From NCBI GenBank assembly GCA_026261815.1, contig JAMPIT010000258.1:16009001-16073000 (forward strand): 64,000 nt of DNA. Reading direction: 5' to 3'. Below, piece by piece: positions 39,129 through 52,900 of the stretch (its first letter is position 1; the number at the start of each line of letters is the position of its first letter). This DNA comes from Monarcha castaneiventris obscurior (lineage: Eukaryota > Chordata > Aves > Passeriformes > Monarchidae). The notes beneath the pieces are model-generated. The model saw nothing but the letters and a program-made list of their open reading frames with translations, ran no database searches and was not told the origin of the DNA. Position numbers and translations under genes: made by a program.

Positions 39129-39152
39129 GATAATGGTACTGATACCATTATC
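39129..39152. repeat. Perfect hairpin, 10-bp arms, 4-nt loop
   Basis: GATAATGGTA at 39129-39138 is the exact reverse complement of TACCATTATC at 39143-39152, with loop CTGA. It lies 300 bp beyond the hAT-like fragment. Confidence 0.88.
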
Positions 39153-39640
39153 CCTTTGGAACCATCTAGTTTAAACCAGGAACAAGAGATAATGAAATGA
39201 ACTGCCTTCCCTTGTTAGCAAATGCTGAGGGGAAATCGTCTGACTGGGCCAGGGGGATCTTGAGAAAGAGAGAGAGAAGAAAAGCAAAGGTTCAGAAATG
39301 CCATAAAATCTGAATTGTGGTGGGACTGATTTCACACTGTATTATTCTGTCCTCAAAAAGCCATTTGATTGAATTGGAAAATACATGTGACAATACTATG
39401 AACTCTACAAGTTTCAGGAAGTCTTCACAGTGACCAGGCTGTTGTCAGTCGCTGGCTGTTAGTTGAAACCTGTGTCCCCACCTTGCTATGTCATTGAGGG
39501 CTCATCAGTCCCAATCATATTTTTGGATGCAGTCATCCCTACCTCTATTTCTTACGCCGTATCTGTGACATTTTTGATCATCTCTTCAGTGTTTTCAGCT
39601 CATGCAATTCTCTGTTCTCTGTTCCTGCTTCCCTGTACAG

Positions 39641-39845
39641 GTGCAGAGAACTTTTTGTGCAGCAGAGGCCCATATCACAACCAGAGCATGTGAGGATAAC
39701 TGCCTCTCCAAGGAGAACATTACAACTTTTCCCTCCTCACCCAACATCCTGTGTGCTCCCCTCAGGACTCATGACAACTCGGTGGAGAAGAGCTGTTGAG
39801 TATGGCCAGATAAAGCAAAGGAGATTTGCCTTAGTTAAGAGTGAG
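39641..39845 (+). CDS. Weak candidate exon
   Basis: The acceptor CTTCCCTGTACAG (ending 39640) follows a pyrimidine-rich run, and the donor is GAG|GTAAGA at 39846. Of 205 nt, one phase is fully open (one leading base, 68 codons, entry phase 2, exit 0), starting CRELFVQQRPISQ. A second phase is open for 52 codons and is Cys-rich. I recognise neither. The composition (Arg/Ser/Pro/Thr-rich) would also fit chance. Confidence 0.14.
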
Positions 39846-41628
39846 GTAAGAAAGTCAGCCTCGGCTTATGGGTTTATGACCCTTACAAATAGCTTTAGTA
39901 CAAAAGCAGAAGCAACACAATTTTGTATTTTTCTGTTAAGAAGACTGAAAATCAGCCACGTTTAAAAAAGAGGAATAAAATCTCTTTAGGTTGGGTAAGT
40001 GAAAACAAAGGAGAAAACATAATAATGTACAATCACAGCTCTTCCTCAGTGTGGCAGCAGCATCTGTTAAAAAATGCAGGACACTTAAAACTGGCAAGGA
40101 ACTCAGAAAGTCTGGTTTAGCTGCACAACTGGGATGTGTCATAGAGATGAGGGCTTCAGTCAGTTGCAAAATAGTTTCCTATTAAATGCTGAAGTACCAA
40201 TGGCTGTGGACTCTGGTTTCTTCACATTCTCCCTTTCCTCTACTTTTTCTCCAGTGCTTTCTGGTTATGTTAAAAACTAGTGCTTGATCCTCTGAGGTAT
40301 CCATTGACTTTGATTGGTGTTACAAGCCACCTCGTGATGGGCTGTAGTAGAAAAAGCAGTTGCCACTGGAGGTGAACACAAGGTGAGATAAAAACTGAAC
40401 AAAAATATAGCATTGTTCTTTTTAAACCGCAAATTCAAGTCCAAGGTGTGAACAGCATAACCTTCAAATAATAAATGTGCAGACAAATCTTTCAGATGCA
40501 CTATGAGAGCTATTTTGGAAGACATAACTGCAAGCCTCTTGAGTTAGATGTAGTGATTGCACAGATGTAGGCTGCCCCAGCAAAATGTCTTTTCATGACC
40601 AAGGCAGAGGATTTCATTAAGAGTGCTGTTATCTTTTCACTGCCTAGTTAATTTTGCTTTCTGAGGCTCTTCCAATGTCTCAGCTCACAGGAAAGTATGT
40701 CAGGAAGAATTTTCAGTTCTTCCCATGGCATGCACTTTTGGTGGAGATTTTCTCTTTATTTTACAGAAATTTAGAAGCTCATTTCTGTCTAGCGTGATTT
40801 GGGTGGCAGAGGTCGAGTTGGGAGGGAAGGCACTCCAAGGAAACAACACCCTCTTCATAACAACCATTAGGCAACAGGCTCAGCTGTCCCTGGTACAGAA
40901 TCTCAGCTGGTTAAACTGCCTGCATTTCTCTCTGAAGTTAACAGTAGAATAGCCAAGTAGAAATCATTCCCCAGATGTTACAAGTGCTCTGAAATATGTT
41001 TGAAACTATCTAAATACTTTACACTTCTTATAAATTCATATCTTGATCCCAGAAGAGGATCCAGTGCGCTCACCATGGACTAATAAACATTTAGAAAAGT
41101 TAAATTACTTAGAGATATTTAAGTATCATACAAATATGTGTAAAGCGTAGACACTCTCCAGCATAAAACCCAACCTGCGAAGATCTTTGTCTATTTAATT
41201 GCATTTTGGTTCATCCATTTAATAAAGAGGATTATATTTTAACCTCTCCAGTTCCAAACAGAATTTCAGATTCTGTTACAACAGACTGGAGAAAGAGAAA
41301 TCTTAAACCCAGGGCATTTACTCACCTGCAGAGTGGAAGAGATTGAAAAGGAAAATAGATTTACTGCCTTCCACATCAGTTTGTAGGCAATTTGTGTTTG
41401 AATTCCTCTTAAATCAATTTCTGAATAATATTAGTTGTCTGAAATGATGCAAAATGATATTGGAATTCAGCCTCGTTTTGCAGCACAGAGAAATTCTCTC
41501 TCTTCATCCTTGTAATTCTTTAAGTCATCTGTTTTCCCTTCATTTATTCTTTCATGATGTGCTCTGCCTGCTGACGAGTGAAATGTGAACAGGAAGTGGG
41601 AAGGAGCAGTCTTTGTCTCTACTGCCAG
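39846..41628. other. Non-coding DNA
   Basis: No gene is recognised. A possible 54-nt exon at 39941-39994 has a good donor (GG|GTAAGT) but a weak acceptor. Confidence 0.5.
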
Positions 41629-41766
41629 TGTGCTTCATGCATTTGTGAAGAAGCAGACCTGCATCATAAAACCAACCAAAAGCCACGGAGTTACCTCTCT
41701 AAAAAATGTAATGGACTGTGCTGAAAGCCTAACTTTGACTGATGTGAGGTTTGGGACTTCATCCAG
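41629..41766 (+). CDS. Weak candidate exon
   Basis: The acceptor TTTGTCTCTACTGCCAG ends at 41628 and the donor is CCAG|GTAAGA, with the intron at 41767. The 138-nt segment is open with one leading base (phase 2 in, phase 2 out, so skippable without a frameshift). The peptide starts VLHAFVKKQTC and ends LTLTDVRFGTSS. No family is recognised. Confidence 0.17.
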
Positions 41767-43750
41767 GTAAGAATTCATGCAGCAATGAGCACAGATAAGG
41801 CAGATGACCCAGAGTAGGGCCAAACTGTTTACCAGCAGATGTGTTTTTGAAAATCTTCCTTAACTGGTCATGGCAGCGGAAAATACCCTGCTGTTAAACG
41901 CATCTGCAATCCACTGCGCTCCCAATCCACCTACAAAAATTCTGACCTTTAAAGAAATGATGGAGAAGCTGGTGATTTTTTCCATGGCATTGAAGCTCAG
42001 TCTATTTTAGGCTCCAAGGCAATTGCAGCCCTTTTTGCTCCCTATTTCACATCACTTTTAAGTCTTGTTCTGGCCACTATGAACCCTTCAGCACTTCTCC
42101 CTGTGCAATCACTCGAGTCAAGATCTGTGATTTGTGATTTGCAGATGACATGTACATTTCTTGGCTGATGGCTGTTAAAGCAGTTTGCAAACCTAAGGCA
42201 ATAAAGTGCAAGGATGCAGTTGGAGCTTTCTATCGCCACACTGAATTGCCATTCTCATGCAAATGAATAGCAAGTTTCTCTAAGACTGAAAATAATCTGT
42301 GGTAAATTTCTGAATTAATTTTTTAAGTAAATAATTTTTTCAATTATTATTATATACCTTCTGTAAATGGGAATAGCACATTTAACTAGTCTGTGTATCA
42401 AAACCAGTGATGCAGCTTGCTGTATAGGAAAAAGAAAAAAACAATCAGTTTCTGCATTCACCACATCTAGGTCCTTTAATCCCCTCAGTATGGAAATCTA
42501 CTTATTACTGAGCTGTAGAACACAGTAATGATTCCTAAAGTGTTAACACAATTATTTATACATTTCTGATCATCTTTCATTTAAATATTTATAAAATACA
42601 TACTGGGAAGTATGTACCTTTTAGAAAACTCGGTTTCTATGTCATTTTCTTAAAATATTCACTTCTCTTAAAAGATACCTAAAAAGAAAACCTGCTGGAT
42701 TTTGTTTCAAGTGACACTATAAATGTACAAACAAAATGTAATCTTAAACAGAAAATAATATGATTACCATCAGAGGGATTACTGTGGTTTGTTGTTCAGA
42801 GAGCAGGAAACACAAAATGATTTTTTCACATACTCAGTCTCAGCTTGCAAAAAACCAAATATATTGAAGTGCCTCGGTCTTAATGTGCATCCTAAAGTCT
42901 ACATATTGTATAAATTCCTAATCCTGTCAAAATGTAAGTCTGAAGATTAGCAGAATGTATAATAAATGATTCCATGTCATTACACATAAAAATAGTATTG
43001 CTAAATCAAGTGTGGCCCTTTATAAATGTAAAAAAGCCCAACTTAAGCAGATTTGTGCTTTATAATTCTACAGCTCTGAGTAGAAAAAAAGCAAGATTGA
43101 CTAAAACAGATTCCCCATTTCTCTGATACAAATCAGTTTGTCTTCACACACATGCAAAAGGACATTGGCATAGATTTCTTTAGCAAATAACTTAATATTT
43201 ATTGAGATTTCTTGTACATTTAATAATTAATGCCAGCAGTGTTACAGTATTTCTGTGAGGTTGCTATTACTGACCCTGTACCTGTTGGGTTTTTTTCCCC
43301 CTCATATTATTTCCTCTGCAAGCATGAAGACATAACACTTACCAATTATTTTGTGTGACAGAGTCAATAAGACTTATGGTCACTAGGTCTCTTATTTGTC
43401 AGCATTTCAGGGCTTGATGACTGTCATCCTACAAAATATTGTTTAGTTTAATCATTTTATAGTTAGTGCATTTGGTACATTAATGATAAACATTTACGGA
43501 ACAACCATTTCTCAGTGCATTAAAATGAGTCTTGTAGAAATGTTCAGTGAAGCCAGAATAAAATGTAAACCACATATACAGTACAGATAACCTAGACACA
43601 GTAGTGCTGCCACTACAAGGTGTGGTGATTTGGACTGTTAGGGTAGACTGTTACAGGCACCTTCCTATAAAAAAGATCATTTATTTTATTTATCATTTCC
43701 CCTTAATGAAATAAAATGACTAAGAAAGAAAAGGCAAATTACAAACCTGC
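41767..43750. other. Very AT-rich non-coding DNA
   Basis: I see no gene. The sequence becomes strongly AT-rich towards the (ATATAAT)n array. Confidence 0.55.
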
Positions 43751-43929
43751 TATATAATATATAATATATAATATATAATATATAATATATAATATATAAT
43801 ATATAATATATAATATATAATATATAATATATAATATATAATATATAATATAATATATAATATATAATATATAATATATAATATATAATATATAATATAT
43901 AATATATAATATATAATATATAATATAAT
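43751..43929. repeat. (ATATAAT)n satellite, about 25 copies
   Basis: About 179 bp built from the 7-mer ATATAAT, almost perfect. One unit is shortened to ATAAT near 43849-43855, and units decay at the 3' end (43921-43929, where G first appears). A - strand frame of alternating Ile, Tyr and Leu through it is an artefact. Confidence 0.97.
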
Positions 43930-46900
43930 GTAATGTTATATATAATATGAAGACTGTTAGGAATAATGTATGAACACACTGCTTTTACGGAGTTGTGACA
44001 CCTTTGCATGGCTTAAATGAAGAATAAGTCAATAGTAATCTTGTTGGTGGGAAAATTGTTTTTAGACAGTCTTTTTCCTCCCACACCTTTTAAATAACCC
44101 AGCCAACCAGAGAACACAGAATGACTGAAGTCAGTAGACAGCTGCAAGATGCAGTGCTACTGAGCTAAGTAGTAAAACTCTCACTGACTTCAATAGAGGC
44201 AAATTTCTCCCCAACATTTTCAAAGGTGCCTGGAGGGTGTGCATCACCAACATAAGGAATTTTAAGGAGGTATTTCACACTGAAAATCATATTTTTCAGA
44301 CATGTCTTATTGAGACACTGAAATTAAAAATAGCGCTTATAACAAGCATTAAAATAGGGCAGCTCTTGTTCCTTAAGGATGAAAATAGCTCTGATCCACC
44401 TCTTGTGATCAACTGGCACATTGTACCAGTTTTGCACATTCTTGAGTGTACTGATCCAGATTCTGAAGGTCTAACATGCACAGCAAGCCTCCAGTCATTG
44501 GGGACAGCAGGAGCTCTGCTGGAGTCAAGCCCACAGGACTAGACATAGAAACTACTCTTAGGCTCGTTATTTCTTTCACTTGAAGAGCTAAAAATGACCG
44601 AAAGAATGAACTATCATTTATAGAAGGAAATTAAATGTCCTGGGCTAAATCGGGAGCATATCTAGCACTGACTGTCTTGGACAGGGACTATTAACACATT
44701 TATTGGACAGGACAGTGTGGGTGTGACACACAGAGGCACTGGGAGAGGAAGTACTGAAGATTGAATTTAAAAGCACAACGCTGTAATTGCTGTCATTATT
44801 TTTTCTCTTTTTAAGTTTACTAGGAGTGAACTTAAGAGAGTCAGGGGTCTCCCTTTGTGCATGCCAAGGATCTTTTTCCTGATGCTAGTTGTCTGGGGGA
44901 GGAAATCATCTGCCTCTCTTCTGCTGTCTGCGAACAGAAGCACCAACCAGCCCAATTACCTCCCTCACACACAGCTCTCCAAACATCCCCAGACCCTCCA
45001 TGCACAGGGCAGCCTGGCTCCAGCAATTCAGTGGGCAGAAGGAGTTGAATCCCTAACTTGCAGAGATCCATTTTCAGCCCTTCTTCCACACTGCTGCTAG
45101 ACCAGCGAGGCAGTGGGTGTTCTACACTGTCTCCTGCAGTGCAGAGGGACACAAAGAGTAGGGTGTAGGACTGGTATGGCAGGTGTAGGTAACGCAGTAC
45201 TGCTCCATAATTTGTTACTCCCCAGAATCCCTCGTGTTTCAAGCTGCAGTGTGGCTGTGGCAGCTCTATGGTGCTCAGGAGCAGGTGTTCAGCAGGAAAA
45301 GAAAGACACCTGTACCAACCTATACTCTGGGTCAGCTTCAGACAGTTCATTCTTTTTGTGCCTCCAGTGAAGAAGCTTGTCAGGGGACTTAAATGACCTT
45401 ATGAGAGGGATCCAGATCTTAAAGTAAATATATAGCCTATGCTTTACCAGGGAAATAAGCAGGAGAATCCCCACTGTCCCAGTTTCTGTTCCTTTAAGGA
45501 AGCCACCCACTTTGAAAAAGGGTCTAATGGCATGCTGAGGTCTATGCTAAATCAGGGCACATTTTTTCCATCTTACTATTTCTTTGGAAAACAGCAGCCA
45601 AATCAAAATCTTATATGGGGAAAAAAGAATGTGAATGCGTATTCAGCTTGGATAAGGGTAATAATAAAATATTTTTGTTTCAGTATCCTCAGAACTAAAA
45701 ATCCCAGTGTTGGAAAGCATTTTTTAACAGATTTTCAAGTACAAGCTTTAAAAACCTAAACTTAAAAAACTAAAAACAACTGAAACCAAAAGAAAATAAA
45801 AGAACCATATCAAAAATAACTGTTCTACATAATCCAAACAGAAAATTTCTTGGTTTGGTTGAAACTTCTTGTTCATTCCTTCAGTATTATGAGGGGCTTT
45901 TTTCAGAATAGAAACCAGACAATCTCTAAATACCACTGACTGTTCAAAACAAGTCCTTACATGCCACTTACAGTAGGACCAGTGCCCTTGACCCTGTATT
46001 TACCAGCATAGGATTCAGGGCTTTAACATAAGAATACGTGTGTATAATAAGAATAGAAACCAATTAAATCATTAAAAGGTGACAAACTGTTTTGCTTTAT
46101 TCAATTGGAGTGTCTTCATTAATCACCACTGAAGCCAACAAAGATATTCCCTCTTTGCGTAAATTTTGCATATACGTATTTTTTTTTGGACTGTATATTT
46201 TTCTTTTGTTACAGGAAATGCTGGCGTGTCATAGTCCCTCTGACGAGCAGAATGTAATAAGCAACAGACACTGGGAAAATACTTCCTATCTGTTCGAAAA
46301 AGGTGACAGTTTTCAAATAGATGATACATGATTTAGGTTTGTTGTTGAGTTATATACACTGGGTTTCACTTTAAATCTATCATTGAATACATATTTATCA
46401 TGGCAACAAGAGATCATCACTTAATAGAGCTGCTAATATTCTCTCTCAGGATATATAGTGGTAAGTATACCTTTAAATAAAAACCCCAATGCCTCTTAAA
46501 GTGTGTTGTATTTATTACAATATTCATTAAATAAGGAAATGAATAGCAATCAGAGAAAGCTTGATAGATGAAGAAGGTGCTGTAGCACAGAACAATGATC
46601 TGGGGAATAGCTCTGATATGGTGATTGTTTTCTTCCAGCATGCTCTTTAGTGTTGCCTTTTACCCAGAAAAGCTTTCAGATCACAGCTGCTTCTATATTG
46701 ATGAGTATGGGGAACAGAGCAAACTCTAGCTGTGAATGTTCGATCAATCTTTATATAGGTAAAATTGCCTCTCTCCAGCTGATTTATGTAATGATTTTAG
46801 TTTGTGCCAGGAAAACCGTAACAGAAATCCACTCCTGTGCAATTAATTGTTTAAATCAAATACACATCCTTGCTGCACAGGATGCTCATGCCTAAATTTT

Positions 46901-49900
46901 GTAGGAGACAAGACTATACTTCTTGAATAAATGATGGAGAAACTGGTTGAAGTTTACTTTCTGTTATCCAGGGGCCAGAGTTGCTTCTTGCCTTCTTCAA
47001 ATGTAGTCTATTTAATCTCCTGTAGTGTAGGAAATTATGTTCAAAATCTCTGTGATCCTCTCTCCCTACTAAGTTATGCAAGTAGTGACAAGTATACACC
47101 GTAAGTCTTGAGATTTTGTCTTTAATGTGTGGCTACAGACTGTTGATCAAGAGAGCCTGGTAGAAAAACATTATTTTCAGGTGTGAAAAACCGTCACCTT
47201 TATCAAATAATTCCTCTTGCATCTCTCCCAAGGCATTGTACCCTATTTAAACTTGGGAGGTTAAGTTTGTAGCATTCATTATGACTGAAAATTTAGTTCA
47301 CACAATCATGATGTTCCCTTTATTAAGTGTTACTGTTAAACAATATTAAAATAATGTGGTTGGCCTTTTGAAAGGTTCACAAGATATTTATTTCTTTGTC
47401 TTGTCTATTAATTGCATCTGCTTTTTAAGATTCTGATATGCAAGCTAATGTTGCTGCTATATGCCTTATTTGCCACATATTATCTGATTTATCTATGCAT
47501 CTCTTACAATTTACAGTTCTGCCTGATGTGTATAATTGAAATGCTTAGGGGTAATGTAAATCTCTTTTGACAGAGCTATGTCTTGAATCTTCAGCTGGTA
47601 GGTTTTCTTGAACCTCAAAACAAATCAGAAATAAATTCTGGCAAGATAGGCTGGCAGTTTTACTGTACCTGGAGAAATACATTCTGTAAGAATTCTCACC
47701 CATGCCATTATATGAATTATTAGATAGAATAACAACAAGTTTCAGAATCTAAAGCAAGAGTTATTCGTGTATCCAGATGCCCCTACTAAAAATGGTTCCC
47801 TCACCCACCAGTCCTCCCCCAATCTGATTCATTCTATCTAATAGCTTCAGCTCCCGTTCATCACTACCCCTTGACAAATAATTTGTCTCCAGCTTTCAGA
47901 ATAACTGTTCTTTAACTGTTCTATAACTGTCAGTAATTTGCAATATCCAGTGTAATGACCTGTAAAGCTCTGGACAGGGTATTGATCCAGCCGTGCTTGG
48001 TGCAAGCGGTGGGTCCAGAGTCCTGAAGGCTTCCTTCAGTTAAAGTCTGGGGAAACTCCTCATTTAATCCCAGGTACAGGACTCCTGATGCACATAGTGT
48101 ATGTGTGTAATATGGAATGCTTTCCTACCACCCACTGCCCCACAGTGGGCGGCACTTCAGGAGCTTTGGAAGGTGCCAGGATTTTACTAGAGGAAGGCAG
48201 GTTCCTGTGCATCCATGCAACCTCGCTGACAAGCAAAACTGATAGATGCATAAAGAAAATTGTCTCAGTATCTGTCCAAAACGGGTAATGCTGAATGTGT
48301 GTTCAGAAATGTTGCTCCATCCTCTTGCCTGAGGGTTGAGTTAGCTCAGTATTTCCTCTCACTATTGGCTGCAGCTGCTGGACCCAGTGCAGTCCTGAAT
48401 TATTATCAGACAGACTTTCGTTACTTATGCAAGATCATTTACTTGGACTGAAAATCTTCCCAAAGCACCATGTTCACTGTGCGAATTGTGTTGTTCTCTC
48501 CAACCGGCCAGGAAATAAGCTGGGCAGCAGTCCAAGCAGGCACCATAACTCCACTTTTGGGCAATAGTTTATACATTTAGAAAGCAGTTGGTTAATCATT
48601 ATTCCTTTTCTCTCTGCATGCAGGTCTTTTTCAAGACTGAGATGTCAAGGCTCACATGTTCAGAGGCCCTGACCTCAGCAAGAGCTGTACTTCTGGGGAT
48701 CAAGCCACAGACTCATTACAACAGGCTAATCAAAAGGAAATAAAACAAATCTGTAGGATCTGAGAATCAGATCTTTCTATGGAAAAAGAGAAGGCCTCTA
48801 ACATTGACTCATTCACTCCATTGGCCACAAAGCCTATTCTGGATAGGGAAATAGAGATGTTGCTGAGTTACTTTAATAGAAGTGGGAGCATCAAAAGGTA
48901 CTTCTTTTTTTTTTTTTTTTTAAGATTATCAAGTGCTTAGGGGAGAAGCAGACAGTCAGCAACATCAAAACCTGATGTGATTCTGCTGAAAGGCACTCTG
49001 ATGTACTGGAAGTGCCACATCTCCACTCCTGGGACCCAGTGTAATTATCTGGGGAAAACAGAGTGATTTCCTAACTATTGACTTGCCAGTAGGTCTAGGT
49101 CAATATGGCCTGATGGTTTTCAGCAAAAGGCTCCCAGTAGTCTTTAAAAACTGACAAATGATAGAGCTATTTGTTGTGGCTTGTGAGCCAGGAGGGTGTG
49201 GGACATCAGCTGCCATGGAAGAAAGGTGATGTCAAAGGGAGTGGAAATGGACTGTCCTTTGCTTGCAGGGCTTCTCTGCTGAGGTATGACAGCTATGGCA
49301 AAACCATTTACTGCCATCAAGAGGCAGCTATGAGAGAAGAATATGAAATATGCTGTTTCTTATCCAGGAAACATCCAGTGTTGCCCAATGACCAATTTAT
49401 TATTTTCACCCTGTCCAGCACTATGGAAGGGTGCATCAGGGATCTGCCTTTCTCTGATCTGAATAACTTAAGTCAGGCTGCAACATGTGCAATAATTGAG
49501 CTGACCAGAATTTACAGCTCTAGGTGGAGTTTCTTCTTTCTGTTGGGTTTGTGAGTCATGACAGTAAGAGTGCATGAGCATGATGCAAAATGTACATGCT
49601 CACTTCTTTATCATTTTTCATTTTCAGGCTCTTTTATGACTCAGAGCAGCTCTAGCATGGTCCAGATCTCTTAGGCAAGAAATCCTACAATGATTAGGTA
49701 TCATCTTTAAAAATTAGAGCAACAGACAGATCATGTGAGCCATGCTCTTTCATTTTTTACTCTGATCTTCACATAGTAAGTCCCGCATGACTTTCAGAGA
49801 GGCCTGTCTTGTTTAATGTGGACTTTGTTGGGCTGTAATTTATTTTACTTAATTATTTATGGCTACATTATGTATATTAGCTGCACTTGTCTAAATAACA

Positions 49901-52900
49901 AGGGTTGCAATGGAAGACTGCCTGTTCAGCTGATTAATTCCTGTTACTTTCTGCATTTCTTAAGGTGATTTTGTGATGAGTTTAGATTGCTGTTTATTGT
50001 TCCTGGGCTTGTGTCTAGAAAGAACGGACTGGTACAACCCAGAGTAAGAACAGGCTCCAGCAGAACTTCAATAAATGGACACATAAGATTGGATGTGTTT
50101 TGCACTTAAAGATGATTTCAGGATAGGGAAATGTTTGAGAACTGAATGAATAAAAGATCACTCTAAGCTAATTTTTTTTAGTTAAGAGTGCATTTAAATC
50201 AAGAGCCTATTTTATTTCTTACAGTTTTGAGACTTTTTCAATTTTTTTGATTCTATATTTCATTCATGAAAAAAAGGGAGTGTACCACATAATAAATGGA
50301 AGCTTACCCAGAAAAAAGAAATAGATTGAAAGATTGGTTTCTGCTCTGACACATTCTTTGTCTGCTTTTTACTGCTTGCTAACAGCTTGCAGCCATGGCA
50401 GGCAGCTAGCAGACCAAGTGCAGATTAACCATTTTAATATTTATCGATAGGAAAATACGCTGAGCACACTTTTAATATGGGTTCCTTGGACAGAAGGGCA
50501 TCAATGGCTCTATAAAATGTAAATACATTCTTAATTACCTCAAGTGCCCCTTCTGCCCAAGTGGCTCTTTCACGTGAAATACATCTCACTGGTAATGAGC
50601 ACAAATATTGCTAATGGACTGTCAAGGGCATATTGTGTAATCTTTTCTTCTTGGGTGCCACGCTGGCAATGTGTAGGGTTTGCTGCTTCTTCAGTTCAGG
50701 GAAGTTCTCAGTTTGGTTTTTTTTCCACAGTGGGGAAACTCTTCCTAAATGGAGACACCACAGTCTTACTCTGACAGTTCCTGTATTTCTTGCAATCGGT
50801 TTTGGGGTCTCAATAAGAGAGAGACGAAAGAGTAAGTCAATAAGAGGAGAAAAAAGTACTTTGTGTTATAGCTTTTACAATTTTTTTCCCAAAGGAAATA
50901 TTTCCCCAGGAATTCCTTTCCTTTTGCTGCTCCCCATTTCTGTTTCAGGAACAAGTTCCACTTCTGCTTTTTAGCTTGTCTCAGAACTATCATCTCACAC
51001 TTCTCCATGGTTGGAGTTCATTCATTCAGTTCTCACACTTTAAGGTGGATGGTACATCTTGAAAACTTCTAGTAGGAGAACTCAAACTCTGAGGGAGAAA
51101 ATTGCTGGATTTGTCCTATGATGGGGGTATAACCATGGAAGGACCTGTAAGGAGTGAGAAATGGAATTTCCAAATTTTTTTCAGAACAATAGGAGTCAGC
51201 TTATAGACTGCAGAGTGAAAGGTATATAATTTAATGGGCAGAGAAAAGGACCATTGTGTCTATTTTGAGAGTTGTAGATGGAGAGAAATTGATGAAAAGA
51301 AATTGTCTACCCTAGATTGCTGCACATTGACTTAGAGACTGTGCTGACATTTGAGAGTTGTGCATGGCTTTCTTGAAAACCTGCATGAGGGCAGATAATA
51401 AAAAGCTCTGAAGCCTGCTGCGTCTTGAGAGGCTGAGATTCTGGCCTGGCTCTGCTGCCTTGCTGCCTGCAAAAATAAGCCATATGATTCTAAGTCTGGT
51501 TGTCTTAGACTAAAGAAAGAATGGATAATTGTAGGCTTGGAATGGGAAGGATGCATCTGACTGAGCAGTAATGTTGTCTCTGGGACAGCCTCCAGTGGGG
51601 GTATCAAGGTCAAGTACAGTTAATGTATTTAAGGTGCAGCTTCATTTCTTTGAGAGGGATTGTGTGACGACTACAATGCAGTTCACTCACCCAGAAAGGT
51701 CTTTGTAGCCTTCTGTTTATTTGTGAAACAGGCATACTGCTACTACCAGTAACTGTGGGAAGATGCACTCATTAGCTGTGAAAACTGCAACTGGTGCAAC
51801 TGCAAGTAGGATGGAAATGTTCATGGGTAAGTGAAAACTCTGCATGCTGCTGCCAAGGGTTGGAGAGGAGCTGGAAATGTGAAGGTGTCTGAGCCTCGTT
51901 CACTGCTTCTGAGACACCTTAATGTCCTCTGTACACTATGTGCTTCATCAGAAGGATGCAGCTTTTAATGAAACAGTGCCTGTTTCTCCATTTTCATTCC
52001 TTGCTCAAAAATCAAGCAGCTGTGAGGAAAGTGGGCAGAGCAAGAGGGATAAATTAATATATCAGAGTGATTTGGTCAAGACTTTCTAAGCAGTTCTTCT
52101 GATGCTTTCTCTCAAGAGTGGGGTATCATGGGAGAAATCACTTTGTTTTACCATAATCTTACAACAACCCTTTTAATAGCAAGGATTGTGTCACTCTGTA
52201 GACTATGTTAGCCTAGATAGTGACCTTGGGCTCCCTTGTGATCTCTTTTGTGTGTGGCAGAGATGCTGTGGTTTGTAGCTGTGCAGAGCTTCTCCTGGGG
52301 TTTCTTGGATGTGACCAGGTCATTCTGCTGCAGCCATGGCACTGACTGTGCATAGATGACTGCGAGACTAGAAAAAATTGAAGGCAAAGAAAAAAGATGC
52401 AAGGAAGGAAAACCAGGAAAAACTGGGGCAGAAAGGCAACTGATCTAGAGAACTTCATGAGTTCCTTTGGTGGAGACTGCATCCAGTGCTGGAGAACATG
52501 AAGTATTTCAGAGAGGAAGTAGATTTACTCTTTTTATTCTGTGCTATAATCAGATATGTATCTCATTTACTCTTCCCTCTTCTTCCCCTCTCTGCAGATA
52601 TATAAACTTGGTAGTAGGAAGTTCATAATGCTTCACAAAATTAGCACATCTGTAATTTATATGCCTTTTAACTTCTAGTTACATTTCATAATAGAAGAGC
52701 TGAGGTTCCCAGCAAATCATTTATGGTACCAGAAAGCTATGGGAGAAGATTGCTTACTTCCTAATTCAGTGTGACCCAAAGAAGTGAGAGAAATAACTCA
52801 GGGCTAAGTTGTTTCCTCTGGAGTGTTTTATACTGGAGTGGCCCACAGCAATAAGTGCTTAAGTGGCATAAGGGAATAGAGGAAGAGTATATAACCAGAG

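Noticed and set aside
43686..44009. 107-codon frame rich in Ile, Tyr and Leu
   Set aside because: It is the translation of the (ATATAAT)n array.
48905..48921. T17 as the tail of a retrocopied gene
   Set aside because: No gene-like sequence or target-site duplication could be found beside it.
49171..49554. 127-codon plus-strand frame
   Set aside because: No known motif, no splice sites in phase, and a length expected by chance in 64 kb.
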